Source: Paeniglutamicibacter quisquiliarum
GTDB taxonomy: Bacteria; Actinomycetota; Actinomycetes; Actinomycetales; Micrococcaceae
Direction of reading: 5' to 3'
DNA length: 64,000 nucleotides
Assembly (NCBI RefSeq): GCF_019084045.1
Contig: NZ_JAHRED010000011.1
Location: 1 to 64,000 of the forward strand
Shown: positions 7,858 to 16,162 of the stretch, one piece after another
How positions within the stretch are numbered: position 1 is the first letter of the stretch
Layout of the letters: the number at the start of each line of letters is the position of its first letter
Position numbers and translations under genes: made by a program
The notes under the pieces: model-generated
What the model was told of the DNA's origin: nothing
Database searches by the model: none
What the model saw: only the letters and a program-made list of their open reading frames with translations

Positions 7858-8958
7858 ATGGAACTGAACCATCCCTACGACATTTGCACCGCGCTTCCAT
7901 TGATGCCGGTCGACGAGGACGACGCCGCGGCTCTAGAGAAGGAACTGAGCGATCACTACTTTCGGGTCAGCCCTGCCGAGTATTTTGAGCGTCGGCTCTG
8001 GGAGATCATCAAGACCGCGGATACCGCTAAGCAGGACGTGCGCGAATGGCATGACGACGACCCCGGGAGCTTGTTCAGCCAGTACGCATCCCTGATCGAC
8101 AAGGATATCGATCTCGAGAACCCTCCCGGGAACACGCTGAATGCCACGACGATGGCGTCGATCGAGTCGTATGCCCTGATGCAGCACGTCATCGAGACCG
8201 CTCTGCGACTGTACGTGGCCGCGAAAAGCCAAAAGGTTGGTTCCAGCCCCATGCACGCACTACTGAACATGAGAGCATCAGACCACCTACGGAAGCCGAT
8301 CAAGGAACTTCTGCGCGAAGACGTCCTGGAAACTGTGAAGAGCACGATATTCCCTCCACAGCTCAGGGCAGCGGAGAAGCCGGCCGATCCGGGCGAGATG
8401 GACCGCCACCACCGATTCTTGGCCGAGTGGTTGCAGCACTTCGCGCGGTTCTATTCCGACGACCATTTCGGCGGCGCCCAGGGAAACAACCAGCTCAAAC
8501 ACGGTGCAGCCGTGGCCCCGCGGGCAGACATCGAGTATTCGCTGCTCACCGGGGTTGCGCCACGGGAATCGTTGACCCCAGCGGAGTGGGAGTCCGCGAC
8601 ACCAATCATCAACGGCCCCTCAATCTCTTACATGGAGCTCATCAAGGTCAGAGGCCTCGAGCCCGGCATCCGTTTGAGGACCGACAATTCCGACCCGGCA
8701 ACCAACCTGGCCATCGTCGGAGTGGGGATCAGCATCATCCGGTCGCTGTGGGTGATCGCCGGCGCGATGGCAACACCGGTGCCCTCGTTGAATTACCCCT
8801 TCGATTGGTCCCCGCTCCCGGCTGAAGTGTTCGGCAAGTCGAAGCGACCGCCGCGGTCTGTTGTTCGGGTCTTGAGGAAGCCTGTCCACATCTCCGGTGC
8901 CCAGAAAGGGGCTAAAACGAAAGGTGGTCCGACCCCAAAACGCGGCCGAACCACCTAG
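7858..8958 (+). CDS. unknown 366-residue protein of the accessory island
   Basis: No family is recognised. The protein is mostly soluble and acidic in its first 200 residues. One hydrophobic stretch lies at about residues 280-305 (TNLAIVGVGISIIRSLWVIA), which may be a membrane helix or a buried core. The tail is strongly basic (KSKRPPRSVVRVLRKP..KGAKTKGG). The ATG at 7858 has a leaderless -10 (TATGTT, 6 nt). It is flanked by a tRNA relic and broken genes on the left and broken membrane genes on the right, so it is probably horizontally acquired. A role in defence is possible but not shown. Confidence 0.7.
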   Translation: MELNHPYDICTALPLMPVDEDDAAALEKELSDHYFRVSPAEYFERRLWEIIKTADTAKQDVREWHDDDPGSLFSQYASLIDKDIDLENPPGNTLNATTMASIESYALMQHVIETALRLYVAAKSQKVGSSPMHALLNMRASDHLRKPIKELLREDVLETVKSTIFPPQLRAAEKPADPGEMDRHHRFLAEWLQHFARFYSDDHFGGAQGNNQLKHGAAVAPRADIEYSLLTGVAPRESLTPAEWESATPIINGPSISYMELIKVRGLEPGIRLRTDNSDPATNLAIVGVGISIIRSLWVIAGAMATPVPSLNYPFDWSPLPAEVFGKSKRPPRSVVRVLRKPVHISGAQKGAKTKGGPTPKRGRTT

Positions 8959-9090
8959 CCAGGGACGTACGCAAGCATCCGCAAGGATAACGTCTCATCT
9001 CCACACGATGGCCGTCTGCAGTATCAGGGGCTGCTGCCTCCGGTGGTTGGCCATGTGGTTTGGCGACCGAATTGACCTGCGGTTGACGAG

Positions 9091-9444
9091 TCAGTTGGCG
9101 GATTCGGTTCGGCCCTGGGACAAGGATACGACTGTGCATAATGAGATGACTGCTGTGATACCGATCAGCAAGCTTCCCGTCCCTTCAGACGCATAGCCTG
9201 TCGAAAGGAAAACGATATACGCGAGGAACGTGAAGAAGCTTGCAGCGAGCATCATGATCTTGGAGACGCGGGTGTTGGCACCAGAAGCTGCTGCACCGCC
9301 GATGCTCAACATAGCGAACGCCCCCAGAATCAGCAGAAGGCCGCCCAAGTTGTCGTCGCTCGTGCTGTCTGGATCCAAGCCGAGCAAGAGAGACGCTAGT
9401 ACGCCGACAAATAACCCACCAAGCAATATGGCGCATACACCCAC
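9091..9444 (-). CDS. four-helix membrane protein, possibly the detached 3' end of a broken gene
   Basis: A frame of 117 residues from a GTG. It shows four hydrophobic segments at about residues 2-22, 33-53, 64-86 and 90-109. No family is recognised. Its 5' end abuts, in another frame, the truncated gene at 9445-9941. The frame extends upstream of the GTG without a stop for several codons, so this may be the C-terminal part of that gene after a frameshift or deletion. No good ribosome site is visible. Confidence 0.45.
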   Translation of the reverse strand: MGVCAILLGGLFVGVLASLLLGLDPDSTSDDNLGGLLLILGAFAMLSIGGAAASGANTRVSKIMMLAASFFTFLAYIVFLSTGYASEGTGSLLIGITAVISLCTVVSLSQGRTESAN

Positions 9445-9941
9445 AAAGATACAATGTGACCGCCACGAACAGCAGTCGCTCGTCGGTTATAGCGGCGGCA
9501 CCTGTCTTGCCGGCGCACTGCCCGACACCCATGGCATGCACGAGCTCTCCGCAGACCAGCAGGTTTCCTAGATGGTCGATTTCTTTGCGGCCGAAGATTC
9601 GGTTGGCGAGCTGGGAGGCAGCCTTGGGGATGCCGTGGTCGAAGAGCAGTCCCTCGGGCAGCTGCTCTGCGATCGTCAACAGGTGCTCATAGTGCTTATC
9701 GCCCAACCCTTCCACTGTCCACAGCACGTCGGTGCCCTGGGGAGCGGCGGGTGACAACGCCGTTGATCTTAGCGCCCCACCGGTTTTTCAGCATCGCACG
9801 AGGGACCTCGATGTTGATGGCTCCGGCATCCGCATGGGTAACGGCGAAGTCGGTCTGGCCGACAGCTTTTTGAATCCAGGCGAGGGCCGAGTCGATGTCG
9901 GTGTGCATCGTCCAAGTGACTGAGCGCGAAATGATTGCCAT
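9445..9941 (-). pseudogene. broken gene with a bacterial PH-like domain
   Basis: Starts at ATG 9941 behind GAAGGA (7 nt spacing). The first frame (MAIISRSVTWTM... to about residue 62) stops making sense near 9755. The protein continues in a second frame (PAAPQGTDVLWTVEGLG...), so there is a frameshift near 9755. It ends after GKTGAAAITDERLLFV, a typical strand of bacterial PH / SHOCT-type proteins. There a second frame change joins it to the membrane ORF at 9444. About half of the PH-like domain seems missing. Confidence 0.55.
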
Positions 9942-10024
9942 TAATAGTTCCTTCTCAGAGTGGGGAAGGTGCTTGTGGCTGGTCTGGGTCGGATGCTGGC
10001 ACCACGGGGGCCTGCATCCAGAGT

Positions 10025-10777
10025 TCATGAATCGGCTGGTAGTTCGTCCACATCGGAAGGCAGGAGATTCCGGCGTTTCGCCTCGGCTGCGAGGAACACG
10101 CCGCGGAGTCCGGTGACTTCGCCGCCGCCCATGCGGTTGAGCAGGAAGTCCGGCGGGAACGCATCCACGATCTTGGTTTCGAACTCGTAGCTGCGAGCTG
10201 TCGGCATCGCGTAGATGCGGGTCGTGTCCAAGCCTCGGAACGAATCGATGGAGAGCACAGACTCTTGTGGCGAACCGAAGATGAGGCGATCGAAGGATTT
10301 GGTCCCGGACCAGTGGCCCCTGATTCGCTTGCGCACATCACGGGCTTGGCCGACGTAGGCCTGGCGGTGCTCGTCGAGGACCATCACATAGACGCCCTGC
10401 ACGCCGTCGAGGGTACGCAAGTCGGTGACCGGACGCAGCTTCTTGTGCTTGGCGAGCATCGCGTCCAGGGCCTGCTCGAACTCGGCAGGGTCCAGCTGCT
10501 TGAAGAAGGCCATGTTGAGGTCGAAGTTTTCGACTGCTGCTTTCCGGAGCAGCTCGCAGTATTTGTCGCTGAGAATGCGGTGGTTCTCGTCGTCGTACCG
10601 CCAACTCACAGCATCCCAATACTCATCAGTGTATAAGCTGCGGTCGGGGTAGAACGAAGAGAGTTTCTTGATGATGGCGTAGCGTTCCCGCACGAGTCGA
10701 TGCCCGTACTTACCTGGCCTTAATGGCTCACCGAAATGGTCCACGGTGATATCCATCGGTGGATCGAACGAATTCAT
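10025..10777 (-). CDS. GIY-YIG family protein
   Basis: A 250-residue cytoplasmic protein. The GIY-YIG nuclease core is visible at about residues 125-155 as GVYVMVLDEHRQAYVGQARD with the following RKRIRGHW. The N-terminal 120 residues are an unrecognised helical region. The ATG at 10777 was chosen because of AGGGGGG 7 nt upstream. A GTG at 10798 is possible. A second, different GIY-YIG protein is encoded 150 bp upstream on the same strand, which suggests a shared role in the island. Known family roles range from restriction to repair, and none can be assigned here. Confidence 0.75.
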   Translation of the reverse strand: MNSFDPPMDITVDHFGEPLRPGKYGHRLVRERYAIIKKLSSFYPDRSLYTDEYWDAVSWRYDDENHRILSDKYCELLRKAAVENFDLNMAFFKQLDPAEFEQALDAMLAKHKKLRPVTDLRTLDGVQGVYVMVLDEHRQAYVGQARDVRKRIRGHWSGTKSFDRLIFGSPQESVLSIDSFRGLDTTRIYAMPTARSYEFETKIVDAFPPDFLLNRMGGGEVTGLRGVFLAAEAKRRNLLPSDVDELPADS

Positions 10778-10927
10778 GCCACACCCCCCTGACTTCACGC
10801 GGGAACCCTGTAGCTTTCAGGGTAACCAGCGCCGCGGCAGCTTCGGGGACACCACACTCGGGCGCCAGGAAGGTGGTGCCAGGATATCTCGCGGGCCGGC
10901 TGTGAGAAGGGATTACTGACTTTCGGT

Positions 10928-11770
10928 TTAACTCAAACGATCGCGAACATAGTTCTCATATTCGGATGGGAGCGCGCCCCAACGATCACCCTGACGTGGC
11001 AATGTTCCATACCTGTCACGTAGCACCCGCCGAACCGTTTTGGGGCTTTTCCCCAGCTCATGTGCCAGCTCGACTGGAGTGAGACCGTCAGTTCTTGGCG
11101 CCTGCGAGCGGGTGGAAATCGGTTCGCTCAACGAGCGCCCCTCGTCTGGCGCCGAAGGAGTAGTCACTTCCGCGGCTACGTTGCTGGCTGCCTGCCGAGC
11201 CATTGCGCTGCGTTCCCGGCTCAGGCGTTGAAGTGGCTGTGGGTTCTTGTCGATATTGATTGGCGGTATCCAGTGGCGAATGACAGCAGTTTCAATTTCG
11301 ATCAGCGGATGCGTCAGCTGGGCGGTTTGTTCCCACACCGCGAGGGTCAGATGTTTGTGCATCCAGGCCGTGAGCCGCGCATCGCCAGACGGCGTCAGGC
11401 CATAGTGAGAGAAGTAGCCGGGTTTGTCCATGTTTCGTGGAACAGCATGCAGGTCCAAGGTCGCACGCAGCAGCGCAGCGAAAGACCTCCGCACCGTTGA
11501 ACTGCCCGTTTGAGCTTTCCCGGTACGGCCAGCTGCGAAGTGGGTGTTGAGTTCCCGATCTGCGAGGCTCGACTCACTCTTGCCAACATACAGCGCAGTG
11601 CCTGGCCGCGGAACGAAGCCAAGATCGACCCATGCCTTTGAGTCGCCGTAGATGGCATACAGACCGGGCACGGGCCGCACATGCGCCTTCGCTTGATCAA
11701 CGGGCCAACGTTCCCCCGACAGTGCGTCGAGTATCGTGGCAATGGGTAACGAAGGCTCGAATGCAGTCAT
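10928..11770 (-). CDS. GIY-YIG-like protein with C-terminal HTH
   Basis: A 280-residue protein. The pattern PGLYAIYGDSKAW...TALYVGKSESSL near residues 35-70 matches the GIY-YIG fold, and ETAVIRHWIPPIN may carry the metal-binding glutamate. The last 50 residues (VELAHELGKSPKTVRRVLRD) look like a helix-turn-helix or Lsr2-type DNA-binding tail. The ATG at 11770 is supported by a leaderless -10 (TAATGT, 7 nt) and removes a poorly coding 25-residue extension. It probably acts on DNA, but the target is unknown. Confidence 0.7.
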   Translation of the reverse strand: MTAFEPSLPIATILDALSGERWPVDQAKAHVRPVPGLYAIYGDSKAWVDLGFVPRPGTALYVGKSESSLADRELNTHFAAGRTGKAQTGSSTVRRSFAALLRATLDLHAVPRNMDKPGYFSHYGLTPSGDARLTAWMHKHLTLAVWEQTAQLTHPLIEIETAVIRHWIPPINIDKNPQPLQRLSRERSAMARQAASNVAAEVTTPSAPDEGRSLSEPISTRSQAPRTDGLTPVELAHELGKSPKTVRRVLRDRYGTLPRQGDRWGALPSEYENYVRDRLS

Positions 11771-11872
11771 GAGACGGACATTAGCAGAAGCCACCGACTT
11801 TAGACGTCGAGCGGAAGCAGCAGGACTTCTACGAAGCTGGTGCAAGGATCTGCGACCCTGTCTAGGATCACC

Positions 11873-12034
11873 TCAGCATCTCCTTTCTGAGTTGCGCAGC
11901 TTTTGAGGAAGTGCGTATGGTTCGGCGCGACGCCAGTGCGGTTGGACGTACGCGCGACTGGAGACCTCGGCGGAGGAATGACCGAGTTGTGTCATGGCTG
12001 CACGGCGACCCTCCAGTGCGTCTTGTGCTCTCGC
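11873..12034 (-). pseudogene. C-terminal relic of a tyrosine recombinase
   Basis: An open frame of 53 codons without a start. It encodes RRAAMTQLGHSSAEVSSRAYVQP, split here as RRAAMTQLGHSS and AEVSSRAYVQP. The pattern resembles box II of tyrosine integrases: 'LGHSS', then the catalytic tyrosine 10 residues later. The upstream catalytic residues are absent. It lies at the far edge of the 7.3-12.3 kb island. Confidence 0.45.
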
Positions 12035-12339
12035 TCAAGTTGAATGGACTAAATGCCACTTGATTACTGGTGATGTCCTGCTCAATTCTGCGCTTAGTAA
12101 TCCTCTCTCGCAATGGCATGGCAACATTGCTGAATCTATACGTTTCCTTTGGCTTCGGGAGCCGCATCTCTGGACGCGGTGCCGCACATCGTCTTGGATG
12201 GTTCAATGGCCACCCGGTGAAGGGCGTCGGCGCGGTTCAAGTGCCATTCATGCCGAATTCATTTCCCGGTGATCGAATCTGATCGGGCCAGACCCCGTGC
12301 GCCACCGCGTCACGGAGAGACAGACGACCGAGGGAAATC
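12035..12339. other. intergenic, no gene seen
   Basis: About 300 bp of lower-GC sequence between the integrase relic and the nuclease gene. Short frames occur on the + strand, but none is convincing. The nuclease ribosome site GAGGG lies at its right end. Confidence 0.5.
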
Positions 12340-14259
12340 ATGAAGAAAAGCGCAACGGCGGCTTTCGCCACCGTGACCTTGGCAGCCGCAATGGCCGTGG
12401 GGGCAATCGCCCCGGCCACGGCTGCGGTCGACGAAACGACGTCCATCGAAACGATCCAGGGCACGGGTGCCGCGAGCGGGATGCTCGGGGAGCAGGTCAC
12501 CGTTCGCGCGGTGGTCACCGGCGCCTACGCCGAGGGCGGCATCCGCGGCTTCTACGTCCAGAGTGCGGGAAGCGGAAGCGAGGTTTCCGCCGAGGGCAGC
12601 TCGGGGATCTTCGTCTACTCGCCAAGCGGGGTAACCAAGGTTGCCGTGGGCGACCATGTCGAGGTCTCCGGGACGGTCGGGGAATACTTCGGGCTGACCC
12701 AGCTCAGCGCCTCGGCCTCCGGCATCGAGGTGCTCACCGAGCCGGCCGACGCCGTCAAGCCGCTGACCATCGACATCCCCTCCTCGGACGCCGAACGCGA
12801 GCGCTTCGAATCCATGCTCGTCGATCCGCAGGGCGAATGGACTGTCGCCGACAACTATTCGCTGAACCAGTTCGGCGAAATGACCCTCGCCGAGGGCACC
12901 AGCGAGATCCTTCCCGGCGAGCGCACCCTGCGCCAGGCCACCGACGCCTTCGCCCCGGGCAGCTCCGGGGCCCAGGCCCTGGAGGCCGAGAACCAGCGCC
13001 GCTCCCTGGTGCTCGATGACGGCGCCACGCTGAACTTCCTCGGATCGAACAACAACAAGTCGGTCCCGCTGCCCTACCTTTCGGCGGGCCACCGCGTCAG
13101 CGTCGGCGCACAGGCCACCTTCACCGGGCCGGTCATCATGGACTACCGCTACGACCTGTGGCGCCTGCAGCCCCAGGGGCAGGTCACCGGGGCCGAGGAC
13201 GCCGACATCCCGGCGTCCTTCGCCCAAGCCAGCACCGAGGCGCCGGCCGAGGTCGGCGGAAACGTCAGCGTCGGCAGCTTCAACGTGCTGAACTACTTCA
13301 CCACCACCGGAACCCAGCTCTCCGGCTGCACCTACTACACCGACCGTGCCGGCCGGCCGGTCACGGTGCGCGGCGGCTGCGACGCCCGCGGCGCCGCCAA
13401 CGAGGAAAACCTGCAGCGCCAGCAGGCCAAGATCGTCTCGGCGCTGAACAAGTTCGACGCCGACGTCGTGGTGCTGGAGGAAATCGAGAACTCCGCCCGC
13501 TTCGGGCTCGATCGCGACCTCGCGCTCGGCACCCTGGTGGAGGCGCTGAACCGGGCAGCCGGCACGCAGCAGTGGAAGTTCGTGCCCAGCCCCGTGGCGG
13601 TCCCGGCAGACGAGGACGTCATCCGCACGGCGATGATCTACAAGAACGACGCGGTGAAGCCCATTGACGAGTCGGTGATCCTGGACGATGCGGCCTTCGA
13701 CAATGCGCGCGATCCGCTGGCCCAGGCCTTCCAGAGTGTCGGCGGAAATTCCAAGAGCCGCTTCCTGGTTCTGGCCAACCACTTCAAGTCCAAGGGCTCG
13801 GACCCGAAGGACGGCTCGGAGAACGCCGACAAGGGCGACGGTGCAGGGGCCTGGAACGCCGCACGCGTCGAGCAGGCCGAGGCCCTGGTGGCCTTCGCCG
13901 AGGGACTGAAGAAGGAACGCAACACCAACAAGGTGCTGCTGGCAGGGGACTTCAACGCCTACTCCGCCGAGGAACCGATCCAGGTCCTGGCCGAGGCCGG
14001 ATACGTGGATCTTGGTGCAGCGGCAGACACCCGCAGCTACCTCTTCGCGGGCCGCACCGGCTCCCTTGACCACATCCTTGCCTCAAGCGAGGTCGCGCCA
14101 CAGGTCACCGGCCAAACCATTTGGAACATCAACGCCACCGAGTCGGTGGCCTACGAGTACAGCCGCTACAACTACAACGTGGCGCAGCTGTTCTCCCCGG
14201 ACCAGTTCCGCTCCTCGGACCACGACCCGGTGCTTGTGGGGCTGCAGCTGAATAAGTAA
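12340..14259 (+). CDS. ExeM/NucH family extracellular endonuclease
   Basis: A 639-residue secreted nuclease. The signal peptide (MKKSATAAFATVTLAAAMAVG, cleavage near ATA-AVD) is followed by an OB-fold-like region at about residues 35-150. The endonuclease/exonuclease/phosphatase catalytic domain begins near residue 310: VGSFNVLNYF, VVVLEEIEN (catalytic Glu), NHFKSKG, LLAGDFNAY and SSDHDPVLVGL. These are the standard EEP metal and catalytic residues. The start has GAGGG 6 nt upstream. No C-terminal sorting signal is seen, so release to the medium is likely. It may serve in nutrient DNA scavenging. Confidence 0.9.
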   Translation: MKKSATAAFATVTLAAAMAVGAIAPATAAVDETTSIETIQGTGAASGMLGEQVTVRAVVTGAYAEGGIRGFYVQSAGSGSEVSAEGSSGIFVYSPSGVTKVAVGDHVEVSGTVGEYFGLTQLSASASGIEVLTEPADAVKPLTIDIPSSDAERERFESMLVDPQGEWTVADNYSLNQFGEMTLAEGTSEILPGERTLRQATDAFAPGSSGAQALEAENQRRSLVLDDGATLNFLGSNNNKSVPLPYLSAGHRVSVGAQATFTGPVIMDYRYDLWRLQPQGQVTGAEDADIPASFAQASTEAPAEVGGNVSVGSFNVLNYFTTTGTQLSGCTYYTDRAGRPVTVRGGCDARGAANEENLQRQQAKIVSALNKFDADVVVLEEIENSARFGLDRDLALGTLVEALNRAAGTQQWKFVPSPVAVPADEDVIRTAMIYKNDAVKPIDESVILDDAAFDNARDPLAQAFQSVGGNSKSRFLVLANHFKSKGSDPKDGSENADKGDGAGAWNAARVEQAEALVAFAEGLKKERNTNKVLLAGDFNAYSAEEPIQVLAEAGYVDLGAAADTRSYLFAGRTGSLDHILASSEVAPQVTGQTIWNINATESVAYEYSRYNYNVAQLFSPDQFRSSDHDPVLVGLQLNK

Positions 14260-14274
14260 TAGGCGCTCGCAGGG

Positions 14275-14310
14275 AATCCGGTGGATCGAAAAGATCCACC
14301 GGATTTTCTG
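14275..14310 (+). terminator. nuclease gene terminator
   Basis: Perfect 13-bp stem (14275-14287 with 14293-14305), loop GAAAA, followed by TTTTCT. It lies 15 nt after the stop. Confidence 0.85.
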
Positions 14311-14339
14311 CGCTCATGACGACGCCCGGCTCTTTTTGT

Positions 14340-14502
14340 CTTGCTGGCTGATGGCCGCGGTCCAGAGTTGGGACTCCAGGCATAACTGGAAACCGAGAGC
14401 TGCGCCGGCGTCATCCTTCTGCTCTTCGTGTTCGACCTAGCCGCGGCGTTCGACTCGGCTGTCCATTTCGTCTCTGTCAAGGAGCCCGTCTCACGGCTCT
14501 AG
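14340..14502 (+). pseudogene. second copy of the dapB tail and 5' part of its downstream gene
   Basis: From 14386 the sequence reads, in frame, the first 38 codons of a diverged copy of the 148-residue membrane protein at 6777: AGVILLLFVFDLAAAFDSAV against VGAILLLFVFYLVAAFGSAV. The ATG has become CTG, and a stop follows at 14500-14502. Upstream, GAGTTGGGAC at 14365 corresponds to the dapB 3' end at 6756. The distance to the start codon (21 nt) is the same in both copies, so the duplicated block began inside dapB. The rest of the gene reappears at about 15.55 kb. Confidence 0.75.
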
Positions 14503-14673
14503 CGCACAGTATTTCCTCGCGTTGTGGGTCATGGGGCAAGCGGCGGCCGATCGACCTACCCGGCTTAGAATTGAATCGTTAGCCCGATTGGTGCTCCCGT
14601 CTGCATCTCCTGTCTAAGGATCGGTGGTAAGTTTTGTTGACGTTGCGCCAGTGCGGTGCGGAAAGGAAACGAC

Positions 14674-14847
14674 ATGACCATTGCTGACCAGCGATCTGCC
14701 TGGGTTGAAGCTGCGACCCACAGCATGAGCCTTGAAGGCCTTGAAGTCAGTGACGAATTCCGCGCAGATTCCGAAGATTATGTCGCCGGAAAAGTGACAT
14801 CTGAAGAACTGGTACGCAAAGCACGTGCTCGGTTTGGGCTCGACTGA
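14674..14847 (+). CDS. VbhA-type antitoxin of the Fic module
   Basis: A 57-residue protein that should bind and inhibit the Fic protein encoded next. Residues 17-22, SMSLEG, match the inhibitory motif (S/T)xxxE(G/N) that blocks ATP positioning in Fic enzymes. The C-terminal part (RADSEDYVAGKVTSEELVRK) fits the VbhA antitoxin domain. The ATG at 14674 has GGAAAGG 7 nt upstream. Its last 23 bp overlap the toxin gene, so translation is coupled. Confidence 0.85.
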   Translation: MTIADQRSAWVEAATHSMSLEGLEVSDEFRADSEDYVAGKVTSEELVRKARARFGLD

Positions 14848-15454
14848 CTTCGATAGTTCGGCGCCCGACCCCTACCTGGACCCAGCAACCGGGATACTCA
14901 GGAACCTCGTCGGCGCAACTACGCGTCAACAACTTGCAGCTGTCGAAGCTGATCTCGTGGCTGCCCGCGTGGTGCAGCTGCTAAACGGCAGTGTCTCCAT
15001 TGCAGCGACGCGGGATCTTCGGGAGATGCAAGGGATACACCGCCATATTTTCGGCGATATCTTCTCTTGGGCTGGGACGATCCGGATCACTGACTTGGCC
15101 CGCGCCGACAATGAACCGTTCTGTCCCGTATTCCTCATTGAGCGTGCCGCAGCAAGTGTCGCCCAGCAACTCAGTGATGACGAGCACCTCAAGGGGCTTG
15201 ACCACGGAGCGTTCGTGAACAAGCTTTCGTATTACTACAACAGCGTCAATTACATTCACCCGTTTCGTGAAGGCAACGGTCGAACGCAGCGTGAATTCTT
15301 GAACCGAGTGGCGGATTCTGCAGGCTGGTTCATCAATTGGGGGGCGGTATACGGAGATCAACTCAACGAGACCAGCAGGCTCGCTCGCGAAAACCTGGAT
15401 CTTGATCCGTTGATCGTGATGTTTAGGGCTTGTGTAAGTCCCGTGGCAGGTTAG
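14825..15454 (+). CDS. fic: Fic family AMP-transferase toxin
   Basis: A 209-residue Fic protein, expected to transfer AMP from ATP to hydroxyl side chains of target proteins. The catalytic motif HPFREGNGR is intact at residues 145-153, and IFGDIFSWAGTIR (flap region) lies upstream. No inhibitory helix is present in the protein itself, so this is a class I Fic enzyme with a separate antitoxin. The GTG start lies inside the antitoxin gene. The module sits where the middle of a duplicated gene should be, which suggests insertion as a mobile TA cassette. Confidence 0.9.
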   Translation: MLGLGSTDFDSSAPDPYLDPATGILRNLVGATTRQQLAAVEADLVAARVVQLLNGSVSIAATRDLREMQGIHRHIFGDIFSWAGTIRITDLARADNEPFCPVFLIERAAASVAQQLSDDEHLKGLDHGAFVNKLSYYYNSVNYIHPFREGNGRTQREFLNRVADSAGWFINWGAVYGDQLNETSRLARENLDLDPLIVMFRACVSPVAG

Positions 15455-15550
15455 TCAGTTGTTGTCCGTGGCCGTCTTAGCGGCTTTGTCGAATTGGAAC
15501 TCGAGACATCTGGTAATCAAGAACAAGGTGGAACCCATCCACTTGCATTG

Positions 15551-15710
15551 GCGCTTTATCCAATCGCTGCCTCGGGTTCCGCGATTGGCTTCATGGTAAT
15601 CGCGCCCCACGGTCGATGCGCATGGCCAACACCTTCGCTCTGGCCAACAGTAAGTAGATAGCCCCAAGGCATGATTGATGGCCCTTCAGGCGGTTTGCAG
15701 GAACCGCTGG
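15551..15710 (+). pseudogene. 3' part of the duplicated dapB-neighbour gene plus its terminator
   Basis: The codons at 15598-15657 encode NRAPRSMRMANTFALANSK and a stop. They align without gaps to the last 19 codons of the gene at 6777 (RRARESMRTAIGFYLADSK). About 50 bp after the stop also match the dapB-operon terminator region at 7224-7280. Weaker similarity starts near 15551, where LALYPIAASG corresponds to LALAYDAAGD. It forms one broken gene with the piece at 14340-14502. Confidence 0.7.
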
Positions 15711-15736
15711 CGAGTCCAGCTGTCTGAGCTGGGGCC

Positions 15737-16104
15737 ATGACGAAGATCTTGCACCTTGCAGAACTGCAATTCTGGGAACAGGCCCAAGCCGCGGGCGTCT
15801 TTCGACATTCGACCCGGGCGCAACGCTGGCCGAGGTCGGCTTCATCAACTGCTCGTTCCCGGGGCAGCTTCCGGCGGTCGCCGCCTACAGCTTCCCTGAT
15901 CTTGCCGGAGAGCTGGTGGTGTTGGAGCCGGACGCGCAGTGATTGCCGCCGCAGGAACAGAGATCCGTATTGAGGACGGCGGCGACGGGCAATGCTTTCC
16001 ACACCTCTACGGGATCACTCGGCTGGGCCATCGCCTCGGGCCTGTTGGGCCTGGTGCTGGTTCCGGGCCTGTTGCAGACCGTCACGCTCATCTCCGGGCA
16101 ATAG
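15737..16104 (+). pseudogene. frameshifted DUF952 family gene
   Basis: It starts MTKILHLAELQFWEQAQAAG, typical of DUF952 (small proteins related to glutathione-S-transferase-like folds, function unknown). After about 24 residues the reading continues in another frame (PGATLAEVGFINCSFPGQ). A third frame then carries GTEIRIEDGGDGQCFPHLYG, the family's C-terminal 'FPHLYG' box, and the tail reads on to a stop at 16102-16104. At least two, probably three, frame changes make it non-functional unless there are sequencing errors. Confidence 0.7.
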
Positions 16105-16162
16105 GCCGTCGCGGTGCGACACATCGTGGATGGGGCGGCCCCGACTCGGTAGGGTTGCAAAC

